47,893 nt of DNA from Lachnospiraceae bacterium. Its GTDB lineage: Bacteria > Bacillota > Clostridia > Lachnospirales > Lachnospiraceae. The notes below the pieces were generated by a model. The model was not told the origin of the DNA. It was given only the letters and a program-made list of their open reading frames with translations, and ran no database searches. The position numbers and the translations under genes are program-made. Of the stretch, positions 16,647-25,727 are shown piece after piece. The DNA is taken from positions 1-47,893 of the forward strand of contig JAAWAV010000059.1 in NCBI GenBank assembly GCA_022792335.1, given 5' to 3'. Numbering within the stretch: position 1 is the stretch's first letter; each line of letters begins with the position of its first letter.

Positions 16647-18689
16647 TTATTTTGCTGTATCCTTAGAGCTATGTAGTAGTGTTTTTTTGTACTGGACACT
16701 TTTTCCGTTTACCTGCCAGGCGTCGGTAAGTAAAGTTACTTTGCCATCGTCTGTACAGGTCCTGAAACCGTAAAAATCGGAAAAGGTCCGGTGGTTACCT
16801 ACACTTTCCAGCTCTATACCAAAAGTGGTTTGGTAGAGAATCAAATCGCCTTTGACAACTCCGCTTTTTATAAAGGAGTGGTAAAGATGTTTGTCAAAGG
16901 ATAGAAAATCAGGGGCTTCCTGTAAAGTTTCTGGAGAGGGTGTAAGATTGCCGTTTGTTGTCAGAGAGACGATATGATTTAATCCGTGGATCTGGAGTGG
17001 CATTCCGGCTTTATTTTGAGTGGGCAGTTCCTGAAGAAAATGAAGGAAAAGGGAAAATGTTTTTTTCATGTGGCCAGAGAAAAGGATTTCTTCATTTAAT
17101 TGTGTATATTCAGCCTTCTTTTGCTTTAGATGTTGTTTCAGATCTCTGATAAGGGCATCATAGACAGATACTTGAGATTTTGAAGGAGCGTCATCCAGAT
17201 GAAGAACATGTTCTCTGTGAGAAAGCGTTTTGTGATATTCATTTTCCAACTCACTGATTTCAAGATTTAATTGTTTCAGCCGTTCTATTGTAAAACTTCC
17301 TGTCTGTTCATAATGAGAAACAGTCTGAAATGCTTTTTCAAATTTCTGGTAGAATTTACATGATTTTCCATAAACACTATATTCCTGCTTTAACTGATAG
17401 AGCATTTCCATAAAACTTTGTTTCAAGGCACATTCATAGAGACATTTTGAAGGACAGTTTTTATCCAGGCCAGCTTTTTCCTCAAGAGAAAGTCGACCAC
17501 GCCGTTTGCCTTTTGTTTTTTTGTACTTTCCTTTACACCGCCAGACATTGTAAGAAAAGGTATAGGTTTCCCTGTACTGGTCAGCGGCAGTCCAACGTTC
17601 GTCCGTATAATTTTTGGCATAGGAAGTATAAGCAGTACGAAAGTAATTGGTTCCACAGTTTCCGCAGACAAGGTTCTTAAATAAAGAAGGAACGGTCGAA
17701 GTTTTGGAACCATTTTTGGCGTTCGAGGATTTTTGCAACATGAACTGTACTTTATCCCAGAGAAAGCGATCGATGATTGCCGGATGGTGGTTGGTTACGT
17801 AAAATTTTTTGGCATGGCCCGTATTTTTTACTGATTTATGGGTAAGGAAGCTTTCGGTGATGTATTTTTGCATTTCGCAGTCTCCGACATATTTTTCATT
17901 TCGGAGAATAAGAAAGATAGCACTTGCATACCACTTCTTTCCATTTACCGTAGTTACTCCCATATTGTTTAATTCCCGTGCAATTGCATTTCCACTGATC
18001 CCCTGTGAAAACTGCTTAAAAATGTGTCGGACGATAGCAGCCTGCGGTTCGTTTATGATCCATTCGCCATGGGGATCTGGGCCTTTGGTGTAGCCCATCA
18101 TACGGTTAGGATCAACCATGGCTTTTCCTTTTTCAAAATTTTTCTGGATTGCCCAGCGAATATTTTCTGAGATAGAGCGGCTTTCTTCCTGTGCCAAAGC
18201 AGAAAGAATCGTCAACATAAGTTCTCCTTTGCTGTCAAGGGAATCTAGATTCTCACGTTCAAAAAAGATACCCACGGGAGGAGTAAGAGATTTTAATGTT
18301 CGTATGGCAGTTAGAGCGTCGATGGTGTTACGCGCCAGTCTGGAAATAGATTTTGTAATGATATAATCAAACTTTCCCTTTTTGGCATCTGCCATCATCT
18401 GCTTAAACTGAGGCCTGTATTTGGTATTCGTGCCGGATTTCGCTTCATCTGCATAAATGCCAGCCATGCACCAACCTGGCCTGGAGTGAATGTAATCGGC
18501 GTAAAAACGTTTTTGGGTATCATAGGATTGTTGTTGACTTTCTTCATCTGTAGATACGCGGCAGTAAGCCGCTACACGCAATATGCCCTGTGCCGGAGTA
18601 GGAGAGGCTGAGGAGGCATTTTGCGTAACTGGAGGAATAATTTCTACCGTTCGTTTTTCTGTGGAATCAGATACTGTTTTTAAGTTCAT
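16647..18689 (-). CDS. Large serine recombinase (second gene of the pair)
   Basis: The 680-residue protein has a resolvase-type catalytic domain with RVAAYCRVSTDEE (catalytic Ser46) and KSISRLARNT. A recombinase domain with a zinc ribbon follows (NLVCGNCGTNY and later cysteines), then a coiled-coil-like stretch and a basic C-terminus. Large serine recombinases integrate, excise or invert DNA between short att sites through a phosphoserine link. It starts 20 bases after the sister gene stop, so both are co-expressed. It shares only limited similarity with that sister, so the pair may act on different sites or as heteromers, as in paired Ccr recombinases. Confidence 0.93.
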   Translation of the reverse strand: MNLKTVSDSTEKRTVEIIPPVTQNASSASPTPAQGILRVAAYCRVSTDEESQQQSYDTQKRFYADYIHSRPGWCMAGIYADEAKSGTNTKYRPQFKQMMADAKKGKFDYIITKSISRLARNTIDALTAIRTLKSLTPPVGIFFERENLDSLDSKGELMLTILSALAQEESRSISENIRWAIQKNFEKGKAMVDPNRMMGYTKGPDPHGEWIINEPQAAIVRHIFKQFSQGISGNAIARELNNMGVTTVNGKKWYASAIFLILRNEKYVGDCEMQKYITESFLTHKSVKNTGHAKKFYVTNHHPAIIDRFLWDKVQFMLQKSSNAKNGSKTSTVPSLFKNLVCGNCGTNYFRTAYTSYAKNYTDERWTAADQYRETYTFSYNVWRCKGKYKKTKGKRRGRLSLEEKAGLDKNCPSKCLYECALKQSFMEMLYQLKQEYSVYGKSCKFYQKFEKAFQTVSHYEQTGSFTIERLKQLNLEISELENEYHKTLSHREHVLHLDDAPSKSQVSVYDALIRDLKQHLKQKKAEYTQLNEEILFSGHMKKTFSLFLHFLQELPTQNKAGMPLQIHGLNHIVSLTTNGNLTPSPETLQEAPDFLSFDKHLYHSFIKSGVVKGDLILYQTTFGIELESVGNHRTFSDFYGFRTCTDDGKVTLLTDAWQVNGKSVQYKKTLLHSSKDTAK

Positions 18690-18709
18690 TACATATACCT
18701 CTTGTGAAT

Positions 18710-20494
18710 TTATGAACGTCTGTTCTTTGCTAAATAAGTGGCTGTCATACGATAATCTTCTATATTACTATACATTTCTACAAGGGTTTTGCTGTTGTCA
18801 AACCAATGGACTTTATAATGAAGCGGATCATAGACCGTGATAGATAGTACAAATGCTTTGACATACTCCGTGGTTAGCCCATTGAGAAACTGACTTACCC
18901 CCTTTTTTCCAGGAGGGAGAGTGGCCATCCAGAGAAGCGCTTTTTTTCTCCATTCATAGTCTTTTTCTAAAATTTTCCAGTATTGTTCCAAGCAAAGGAG
19001 ACTTTCGCTCAGTTCCTTTTCCCGTTGCTCCATTGCATCCAGTGTTTTCGATGGTAGAGGGGAGTGGTCTGATTGACGACGAAGATAATGATGATCGGAA
19101 AGAGCAGCCAGAAGCTGATGTTTTTTTAACGTATAGGCTTGCTCGAAGTCATCTTTCTCCTGAACATATCTCAGGCGTTTCTGCATTTCTCCAAGAAAAG
19201 ATAAAGCGGTCTGGTTAAAAAATCTATTTTCAAAAAAACCGTTTAAAACGTCAGAAGTTTCAATTTTGTCATAAATGGGGGTTTTTATGAGAGAATATCG
19301 CTCGGCAATGGCTTTTCGCAGCATGCGCATCAATTGTTCTTCGTAAATGCGTTCGGAATGGCAGATACGAAGTCCATTGTTTAATCCGCTTGTCGGACAG
19401 TACCAGATGGGATTGCTGTTGCGATTTCTGGTGAAATAATATCTTCCACAGTGAGCACAGATGAGACGCTGAGAAAAGGGGTATTTTTTATGAGTATCGG
19501 GGTTGTTTTGGCGGTAGTTCTTATTTTTGATTATAAGAAGTTGCACTTCCTGAAAGAGGCGGCGATCGATGATTGCCGGATGATGGTTTCTGACCAGATA
19601 CTGTGCTCGCTCTCCTTTATTCCGCTTAACAGTATGATTGATGTGATCGGTTGTATATGTTTTTTGAAGCAAAGCGTCGCCAGAGTAGCGCTCCAGACGG
19701 AGCATTTGTCCAATCATTGGACCGGTCCACCCCAGACAAAGTCCTTTTTTCAGCTTACCTATCTTTGGGAGAGAGGAGGTATGGCGGGCAGGAGCAGGAA
19801 TATGGCGGAAATTCAAATTTCTAGCAATTTGTATGTATGAGATTCCAGCAGCGGCCGCCGTAAAAATATACTGGATCACTGCCGCTTCTTCCGGAGCGGT
19901 TTCCAATTTACGATATCGATAACCTGTTTGGGAAACAGCGATTCCTTCCTTTCCCGGGACAAAACGATATCCGTAGATAGCAAAGTTTGGAGAATCTCCG
20001 GACCGGTATCGTTTCTGGATGCTCCAGACAAGGTTATCGGAGATGGAGCGGCTTTGTTCCTGGGAAATTGCACTGAGTGTCGTTACAATGAAATCGTTAA
20101 AGAAACTGGCTGTATCCAGATGTTCCTTTTCAAATAAAATGCTTACGTGATGTTCTCTTAGAATATGGAAGGCTTCCATAAAATCTTTTGTATTTCGGGC
20201 AAAACGAGAAATCGATTTTGTAATGATACGGTTGATTTTCCCTTCTTTGCAGTGACGAAGCAGTCGCTGGAAACCAAAGCGTTTATAGGTGCTGGTACCA
20301 CTGAGCCCATAATCAGAATAGACACCTGCCGATATCCATGTCGGATTTTGAGAAAGTAGGGTGGTAAAATATTCTTCCTGTAATTCATAAGAATCTTCTT
20401 GTTCCCTGGAGTCTGTAGATACACGGATATAAGCAGCCACACGTGGAGGAGTGCTTATTGTATCTGCACAAAAAGTTTGTCGTACTGTTTCCAT
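18710..20494 (-). CDS. Large serine recombinase (first gene of the pair)
   Basis: The catalytic domain shows RVAAYIRVSTDSREQ (Ser26) and KSISRFARNT. A zinc-ribbon motif RLICAHCGRYYF with a second Cys pair lies near residue 370, followed by a helical region. I chose ATG 20494 (594 residues), preceded by AGGAG with a normal gap; the longer reading from 20623 would have an AT-rich, unrelated N-terminus. The domain layout is complete, with no frameshift, so it is probably active. It could mobilise its own element or rearrange the flanking polysaccharide clusters; sequence alone does not choose. Confidence 0.93.
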   Translation of the reverse strand: METVRQTFCADTISTPPRVAAYIRVSTDSREQEDSYELQEEYFTTLLSQNPTWISAGVYSDYGLSGTSTYKRFGFQRLLRHCKEGKINRIITKSISRFARNTKDFMEAFHILREHHVSILFEKEHLDTASFFNDFIVTTLSAISQEQSRSISDNLVWSIQKRYRSGDSPNFAIYGYRFVPGKEGIAVSQTGYRYRKLETAPEEAAVIQYIFTAAAAGISYIQIARNLNFRHIPAPARHTSSLPKIGKLKKGLCLGWTGPMIGQMLRLERYSGDALLQKTYTTDHINHTVKRNKGERAQYLVRNHHPAIIDRRLFQEVQLLIIKNKNYRQNNPDTHKKYPFSQRLICAHCGRYYFTRNRNSNPIWYCPTSGLNNGLRICHSERIYEEQLMRMLRKAIAERYSLIKTPIYDKIETSDVLNGFFENRFFNQTALSFLGEMQKRLRYVQEKDDFEQAYTLKKHQLLAALSDHHYLRRQSDHSPLPSKTLDAMEQREKELSESLLCLEQYWKILEKDYEWRKKALLWMATLPPGKKGVSQFLNGLTTEYVKAFVLSITVYDPLHYKVHWFDNSKTLVEMYSNIEDYRMTATYLAKNRRS

Positions 20495-20533
20495 AAAAGC
20501 TTTCTCCTTTCGTAAATAAAGTGAATGAATATA

Positions 20534-20554
20534 TGGTAGGATAATATCATACCA
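20534..20554. promoter_or_regulatory. 21-bp palindrome over the recombinase promoter
   Basis: TGGTAGGATAATATCATACCA is symmetric at every position except one pair and the central base. Its minus strand contains an extended -10 (TGGTATGAT), 40-60 bases before the recombinase ATG at 20494. It looks like an operator for a dimeric repressor or for recombinase autoregulation; a recombination site is also possible. No known regulator gene is adjacent. Confidence 0.45.
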
Positions 20555-20577
20555 GAAAATAAGAGATGGAAAAATGA

Positions 20578-20606
20578 TTGACTTTATTTCCACGATATAG
20601 GATAAT
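20578..20606 (+). promoter_or_regulatory. Promoter of the plus-strand polysaccharide operon
   Basis: TTGACT (20578-20583) and GATAAT (20601-20606) are separated by 17 bases and lie 54 bases before the Wzz-like gene start. This is a good match to a housekeeping promoter and is divergent from the recombinase promoter. Confidence 0.65.
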
Positions 20607-20659
20607 GATAAAAGATTTTGCAAAAACAGTAGAAATGATATCGGAAGAGGATAAAGAAA

Positions 20660-21955
20660 ATGAGAATCTTGTACATGAGAAATTTGCTGGTGGATATTTG
20701 GAAACGAAAAGTAGCAATAGGAATTGTCATCCTTGTCTGTATTGTCTTATCCTGTTTTACTGGATATCGAAAAGTAGAGAAACAAAAATCAGAGATTCGT
20801 TCTCCAGAGTATTTGGAGAAGTTGGCGGAATTTGAAGCGAATCTGGAAGAATTTGATAAATTAATTGCAGATATGGAAGATACGATTCCTACCGCGGAAG
20901 CTCAGGTGGAAAAACAGAAGGAATACTGTGAGAACTCTGTATATATGCAGCTGGATTCTCAGAATTTTTCCGTATATACTGCCCAGTATGCAGTTCAGAC
21001 AGAAGGAAATGTATCTCATATTTTAGGTACAATGACGGCTTATATCAATGACGGAGGGCTGAAAGAGGAGCTGGTTGAAGAGGGAGGAGCCATTCCGGAA
21101 GAGTATCTTCGGGAGATTATCAGCTGTTCGACCTCAGGCAATGTTTTGACAATTACGACAATGCATTATGATGCAACGGAATCCAAAGAACTTCTTCAGG
21201 CGATATGCAATCGGGTAGAAGATTACGCAGCGCAAATCGTTCCTGCACAGGGAGAATTTCAGTTTAAGCAGTTGGAAGTGTCCGCATATAAGAAGGCGGA
21301 TGCTTCAGTTATGAATGCTCAGAACTCAGCTCTTTCGGCATTGCGTTCACTGGAATCTAATCTTTCCGATTCCAGGCAGAAGTTGATTAATCAGAAAAAT
21401 GCAAAAACATCTTATATGGAAAATAATAAACCGCAAGCGCCCGAGGTAGATGGTCTTTTTAAAACGCTGATAAAGCGTACAATCTATGGCTTTATTCTGG
21501 GAGCGGTCTTGTCTGTGGCAGTGTTGGTGTTGAAAGGGATCCTGGCCGGTTGTCTGAAGAGTAGAGGAGAACTTCTGGCGGCTGGATTTTCCGTGTTTGG
21601 AGAGTTTGACAGCAAAAAGGGATATCATCCGTCTCTGGAGCGCAGCGTTATGGATGTGGAGCTTCTGGCAAAACAGACGGGAAGCGGCCATGTATTTTTG
21701 AATTGTCTGTATGATGGAGAGGCCTGTAAAAAGGCGGCGGAAGAGTATACAGCGGAAATACGGAGGCATGATCTGGAGGCGGAGACTGGCTATGCAGTGA
21801 GAGAGAACGCGGGAGAAATGAAGAAGATGATGGATGCCGGTAGTTGTATTTTTGTCGTACAGATTGGTAAGACAACCTATACCCAGTTAGAAGAACAGCG
21901 GGAATTGTGCCAGCAGTTTGGTATTTCTGTGTGGGGTTGCATCTTAGTTGGCTGA
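20660..21955 (+). CDS. Wzz-type polysaccharide co-polymerase / chain-length regulator
   Basis: A membrane segment near residues 18-35 (VAIGIVILVCIVLSCFTGY) and another near 270-295 flank a 230-residue extracellular part rich in coiled coil. A PQAPEVDG motif just before the second helix is the Pro-rich motif of this family. The C-terminal cytoplasmic part is longer than usual but has no Walker motif, so it is not a tyrosine kinase. It should set chain length together with the next gene's polymerase. First gene of the plus-strand operon, with GAGGA before the ATG. Confidence 0.75.
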   Translation: MRILYMRNLLVDIWKRKVAIGIVILVCIVLSCFTGYRKVEKQKSEIRSPEYLEKLAEFEANLEEFDKLIADMEDTIPTAEAQVEKQKEYCENSVYMQLDSQNFSVYTAQYAVQTEGNVSHILGTMTAYINDGGLKEELVEEGGAIPEEYLREIISCSTSGNVLTITTMHYDATESKELLQAICNRVEDYAAQIVPAQGEFQFKQLEVSAYKKADASVMNAQNSALSALRSLESNLSDSRQKLINQKNAKTSYMENNKPQAPEVDGLFKTLIKRTIYGFILGAVLSVAVLVLKGILAGCLKSRGELLAAGFSVFGEFDSKKGYHPSLERSVMDVELLAKQTGSGHVFLNCLYDGEACKKAAEEYTAEIRRHDLEAETGYAVRENAGEMKKMMDAGSCIFVVQIGKTTYTQLEEQRELCQQFGISVWGCILVG

Positions 21956-21959
21956 GAAG

Positions 21960-23189
21960 ATGAGAGTGGGAAAAAAGTATATTTCTGAGGGAAAAAAGTG
22001 GATACAGTACTGGACGACGCCGGAAGCAGGAGAACGCTTGTTTTTGCTTATCTGGATTGTCTTTTTGACAAGGGAAACACTGATGACTACCATGTTTTCA
22101 ATGTCAGGTACTTTTTATAATGCGGTGACTCTGATAACAGTGGGAGGAATTGCAGTAAAAGTTTTCTGTTACGACTCTTACCGGATGTCTGAACTGGCAA
22201 TGGTTATGGCTTTGGGAGGAGTAGCAGTGATGGTCGCGGTGCGATCCGGATACCAAGAACCCCTTTTTTGGGCGATTCTGGTGGTGGGAGCAAAAGGAGT
22301 TTCTTTCCGGAAAATTATAAAAACGTATGTTGTTGTTTCCGGGACCATCGTTGGGATTGCTTTTGTTGCTTCTCTTCTGGACGTGATTGTTAATTTACAG
22401 TATGAAGTAGTTAAAGAAGGAGTGGGTGAATATGTCCGTAATTCTTTTGGAATTATTTATCCTACAGACTTTGCCGCTCACATATTTTTTCTGATGGTGA
22501 TATTTTTTTACTTAATGGGAGGAAGAGCAAAGCTTTGGCACTATATATTTTGCGTGGGAATTGCGGCGGCGGTTTATCTATTGTGCCGGACACGCCTGGA
22601 TACGGGGTGTATGATGATTGCAATTATACTGTACGGGGCGGTTCATTATAGAGGCAAACATTGCCAAAGGATAAAAAAAATTTATCATCCAGACGGATGG
22701 ATAAAGAGATATGGTGTTTGGAGCATGCCGGTGGCGGCGTTTTCTATCACTCTAGCGACGATACTATATAATCCTGGCAGTACCTTTTGGATAAATCTGG
22801 ATAAAATTATGACCAACCGACTAAATCTGGGACAGTCTGGTCTGAACAATTATGGAATAAAATTATTTGGACAGCCGGTTCCCATGATTGGAAATGGTGG
22901 AAGCACGGTTCTTCCAGGAACTTATTTTTTTATTGATAGTTCTTATCTATTTGTATTGTTACGCTATGGCCTTTTGTTTTTGGTTCTGGTACTTGCGACT
23001 TATTTCTTATGTTGTAAAAAATACAGAGATGACAGACACTTTCTGATTATGATTGCACTGGTTTCCCTAAATTGTATGATTGCCCATCATTTAATCGAAC
23101 TGGCCTATTGTCCCTTTGCGTTGGCCTTGTTTGCAAGGCGGGACAATATAAGTGAAAGCAGAAATAGTGAGCAAAAATATATTGGTTAA
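21960..23189 (+). CDS. Polytopic membrane protein, likely Wzy-like polymerase
   Basis: About ten hydrophobic segments, a periplasmic loop near residues 280-340 and the stretch IYPTDFAAHIFFLM fit the divergent Wzy/EpsG-like polymerases seen between Wzz and Wzx genes. The family is highly variable, so the call rests mainly on topology and position. ATG 21960 follows the previous stop by 4 bases; TTG 21948 would overlap it and lacks a good ribosome binding site. Confidence 0.65.
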   Translation: MRVGKKYISEGKKWIQYWTTPEAGERLFLLIWIVFLTRETLMTTMFSMSGTFYNAVTLITVGGIAVKVFCYDSYRMSELAMVMALGGVAVMVAVRSGYQEPLFWAILVVGAKGVSFRKIIKTYVVVSGTIVGIAFVASLLDVIVNLQYEVVKEGVGEYVRNSFGIIYPTDFAAHIFFLMVIFFYLMGGRAKLWHYIFCVGIAAAVYLLCRTRLDTGCMMIAIILYGAVHYRGKHCQRIKKIYHPDGWIKRYGVWSMPVAAFSITLATILYNPGSTFWINLDKIMTNRLNLGQSGLNNYGIKLFGQPVPMIGNGGSTVLPGTYFFIDSSYLFVLLRYGLLFLVLVLATYFLCCKKYRDDRHFLIMIALVSLNCMIAHHLIELAYCPFALALFARRDNISESRNSEQKYIG

Positions 23190-23210
23190 AAGCAGAAGCG
23201 GGGGTTGGAT

Positions 23211-24668
23211 ATGGCGAAAAAGAAAACGGTTAAGTTTAATTTTTTAATGAATGTCATATTGACAGGCTCCTCCTTTCTGTTTCCAATAATTACCTTTCCC
23301 TATATTTCCAGAGTGCTACTTCCAGAAGGCGTAGGAAGGGTGAATTTTGCCACGGCGATAGCCTCCTATTTTACAATGTTTGCCATGCTGGGAGTTCCGA
23401 CTTATGGGGTGAGGGCTTGTGCAAAAGTACGGGATGACAGGCAGGAGTTAAGTCGAACGGTACAGGAGATACTGATTATCAATTTGATAGTCGGAATGGT
23501 GGCCTATGTTGTCTATTTTATAGCCATATGGAAGATACCGAGACTTCGCTCAGACTCTGTACTTTTTTATCTTATGAGTACGACGATTTTTTTTAATGTC
23601 GTAGGGGTTGACTGGATGTATAAAGGATTGGAGGAATATTCCTACATTACAGTACGCTCCCTTTTATTTAAGTTTCTTGCGTTGATTTTAATGTTCTGGT
23701 TTGTGAAAGAACAGAAAGATTATGTGATTTATGGCGCCATCAGCATTCTGGCAAGCGTAGGCTCTAATTTTCTGAACTTGCTGAATTTACGGAAGTATAT
23801 CACGCTGCGTCCTGTAGGAAATTACTGTATTGTTAGACACTTAAAGCCGATTATGGTCTTTTTTTTCATGTCCGTGGCTACGACAGTTTATACAAATCTG
23901 GATACGGTAATGCTGGGATTTATGAAAACAGACGTGGATGTGGGATATTACAGCGCGGCTGTGAAAGTAAAAAATATATTGATCAGTATGGTCACGGCAC
24001 TTGGGACGGTTTTGCTGCCGCGAGTGTCGTATTATATTGAACACAATATGGAAGAAGAATTTATCCGAATCAGCCGGAAGGCCTTGAATTTTGTTGTTAT
24101 AACAGCCTTGCCATTGACAGTTTATTTTATTTTCTTTGCAGAAGAATCTGTTTTGCTGCTGTCGGGAGATTCCTTTACAGGGGCGATTTTGCCCATGCAG
24201 TTGATTATGCCGACAATTTTATTTGTTGGAATCACTAATATGTTAGGGATGCAGATTCTGGTGCCCCTTGATAAGGAAAATTTGGTGTTTTACTCTGTTT
24301 TAGCGGGAGCAATCGTAGATTTGATTGTCAATATACTCTGCATTCCTTCCATGGCTTCTGCAGGCGCAGCACTTGGAACTTTGATTGCAGAACTTGTGGT
24401 GTTGCTGATACAGCTTTTTATGCTTCGGGATCGGATCAGGCAGTTTATAGAGTCTTTGCAGCTCGGAAAAATTATAATGGCAGTGTTTGTTGGTAGCTTG
24501 GCATGTATCTGGGTAAAACATCTACAGCTTTCCAGTTTTTTTGCATTGTTAGTGTCGGCATTGCTTTTTTTTGGAAGCTATGGCTTGCTTCTGTTCCTTC
24601 TAAAGGAGAACTTTTTATATGAAACAGTTATGCAACTTTGGAAAACAAAAATTAAAAGGGGAGGATAA
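23211..24668 (+). CDS. Wzx-type polysaccharide flippase
   Basis: The 485-residue MOP-superfamily protein has NVILTGSSFLFPIITFPYIS and RVLLPEGVGRVNFATA at the N-terminus, typical of Wzx, with about 14 membrane segments. It exports lipid-linked repeat units for this operon. ATG 23211 has GGGGG 6 bases upstream; TTG 23205 is less likely. Confidence 0.92.
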   Translation: MAKKKTVKFNFLMNVILTGSSFLFPIITFPYISRVLLPEGVGRVNFATAIASYFTMFAMLGVPTYGVRACAKVRDDRQELSRTVQEILIINLIVGMVAYVVYFIAIWKIPRLRSDSVLFYLMSTTIFFNVVGVDWMYKGLEEYSYITVRSLLFKFLALILMFWFVKEQKDYVIYGAISILASVGSNFLNLLNLRKYITLRPVGNYCIVRHLKPIMVFFFMSVATTVYTNLDTVMLGFMKTDVDVGYYSAAVKVKNILISMVTALGTVLLPRVSYYIEHNMEEEFIRISRKALNFVVITALPLTVYFIFFAEESVLLLSGDSFTGAILPMQLIMPTILFVGITNMLGMQILVPLDKENLVFYSVLAGAIVDLIVNILCIPSMASAGAALGTLIAELVVLLIQLFMLRDRIRQFIESLQLGKIIMAVFVGSLACIWVKHLQLSSFFALLVSALLFFGSYGLLLFLLKENFLYETVMQLWKTKIKRGG

Positions 24669-24669
24669 G

Positions 24670-25713
24670 GTGAAGGAAAGTAAAAAAAGCCCCTTATTTA
24701 GTATCATTGTTCCCATATATAAAGTGGAATCCTATCTCGTACAGTGCATAGAGAGTATTCTGCAACAGACATTTCAGGACTTTGAATTGCTTCTTATTGA
24801 CGATGGATCTCCAGATAGATGTCCTGAAATCTGTGACAGTTATCAGAAAGCAGATATACGGGTAAATGTGATTCATAAAAAAAATGAGGGACTTGTGAGA
24901 GCAAGAGAAACCGGTTTACTTGCAGCAGGGGGACGGTATGTCGGATTTGTAGACGGGGATGACTGGGTGGAGCCGGATTGGCTGATGAAGGTTGCGAAGA
25001 TTATCCATAGGGATTGTCCGGATATGATATCTTATAATGTATACCTGGATTTTGTGAATAAGACAAAAAAGCAGCCGGCTATGCTGACGCCAGGCTTTTA
25101 TGACAAAGCTTTGCTGGAAAGGAATATATATCCGGTCATGTTATATACTCCTCAATATAAATTTTATAATTTTGGCGTATATCCTTCTATATGGAGTAAA
25201 GTAATAAAACGGGAGATCATTCTTGAAAATCGTTGTAAAAATGCAAAGATTACAATGGGGGAGGATGCCTGTTGTGTTTATGCGAGTCTGTTAGATACGA
25301 ATTCTCTGTACGTGATGGAAGATTATCTTTATCATTACAGACAGAATCCGGATTCTATGACAAATGCTTATGATGAGCATCGCTTCTTAAAATATAAATA
25401 TTTGCTGCAATACCTTGAAGAAAATTTAAGAGACAAAGGTTACGGCTTGAAAGAACAACTGCGGTATCATCGGGCATTTCGGACAAAACACGCAATTTTA
25501 AATGAGTCAAAGGCGGAAGGGAGCTTGTGCGCCCGTGCCATACAACTGAAAAATAAAATGGTTCAATATGGGATGGAACAGGCATTTGACGATTTAAAAA
25601 TTGAGCGGATGGGGATTGCTACGAGTCTGTTTGTATATTTGGTCAGAAAAAGACGCTATCGGGCTTTGATTTGGATGTGCGACGTTTTTAACTGGATGCA
25701 GAAACGGAAATAA
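24670..25713 (+). CDS. Glycosyltransferase family 2
   Basis: The GT-A fold signature FSIIVPIYKVESYLVQCIES, LLIDDGSPDRCPEIC and FVDGDDWVEPDW (DxD) is clear. GTG 24670, with AGGGGAGGA just upstream and overlapping the previous stop region, gives 347 residues; a reading from 24619 would add residues overlapping the flippase gene. It adds one sugar to the repeat unit. The donor is unknown. Confidence 0.9.
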   Translation: MKESKKSPLFSIIVPIYKVESYLVQCIESILQQTFQDFELLLIDDGSPDRCPEICDSYQKADIRVNVIHKKNEGLVRARETGLLAAGGRYVGFVDGDDWVEPDWLMKVAKIIHRDCPDMISYNVYLDFVNKTKKQPAMLTPGFYDKALLERNIYPVMLYTPQYKFYNFGVYPSIWSKVIKREIILENRCKNAKITMGEDACCVYASLLDTNSLYVMEDYLYHYRQNPDSMTNAYDEHRFLKYKYLLQYLEENLRDKGYGLKEQLRYHRAFRTKHAILNESKAEGSLCARAIQLKNKMVQYGMEQAFDDLKIERMGIATSLFVYLVRKRRYRALIWMCDVFNWMQKRK

Positions 25714-25727
25714 TCCGGAGGGGTAAA

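Noticed and set aside
16504-16773. Open reading on the plus strand that spans the right 35-bp repeat (KHPLYNKYLAT)
   Set aside because: It runs across the repeat, a terminator hairpin and the recombinase 3' end, has no good ribosome binding site, and the left repeat gives a different, short reading. The resemblance of KHPLYNK to a ribosomal protein S17 motif is too short to use.
20494-20623. Longer N-terminus for the first recombinase
   Set aside because: The extension is hydrophobic and AT-rich, passes through promoter and palindrome sequence, and recombinases of this type start near the RVAAYIRVS motif.
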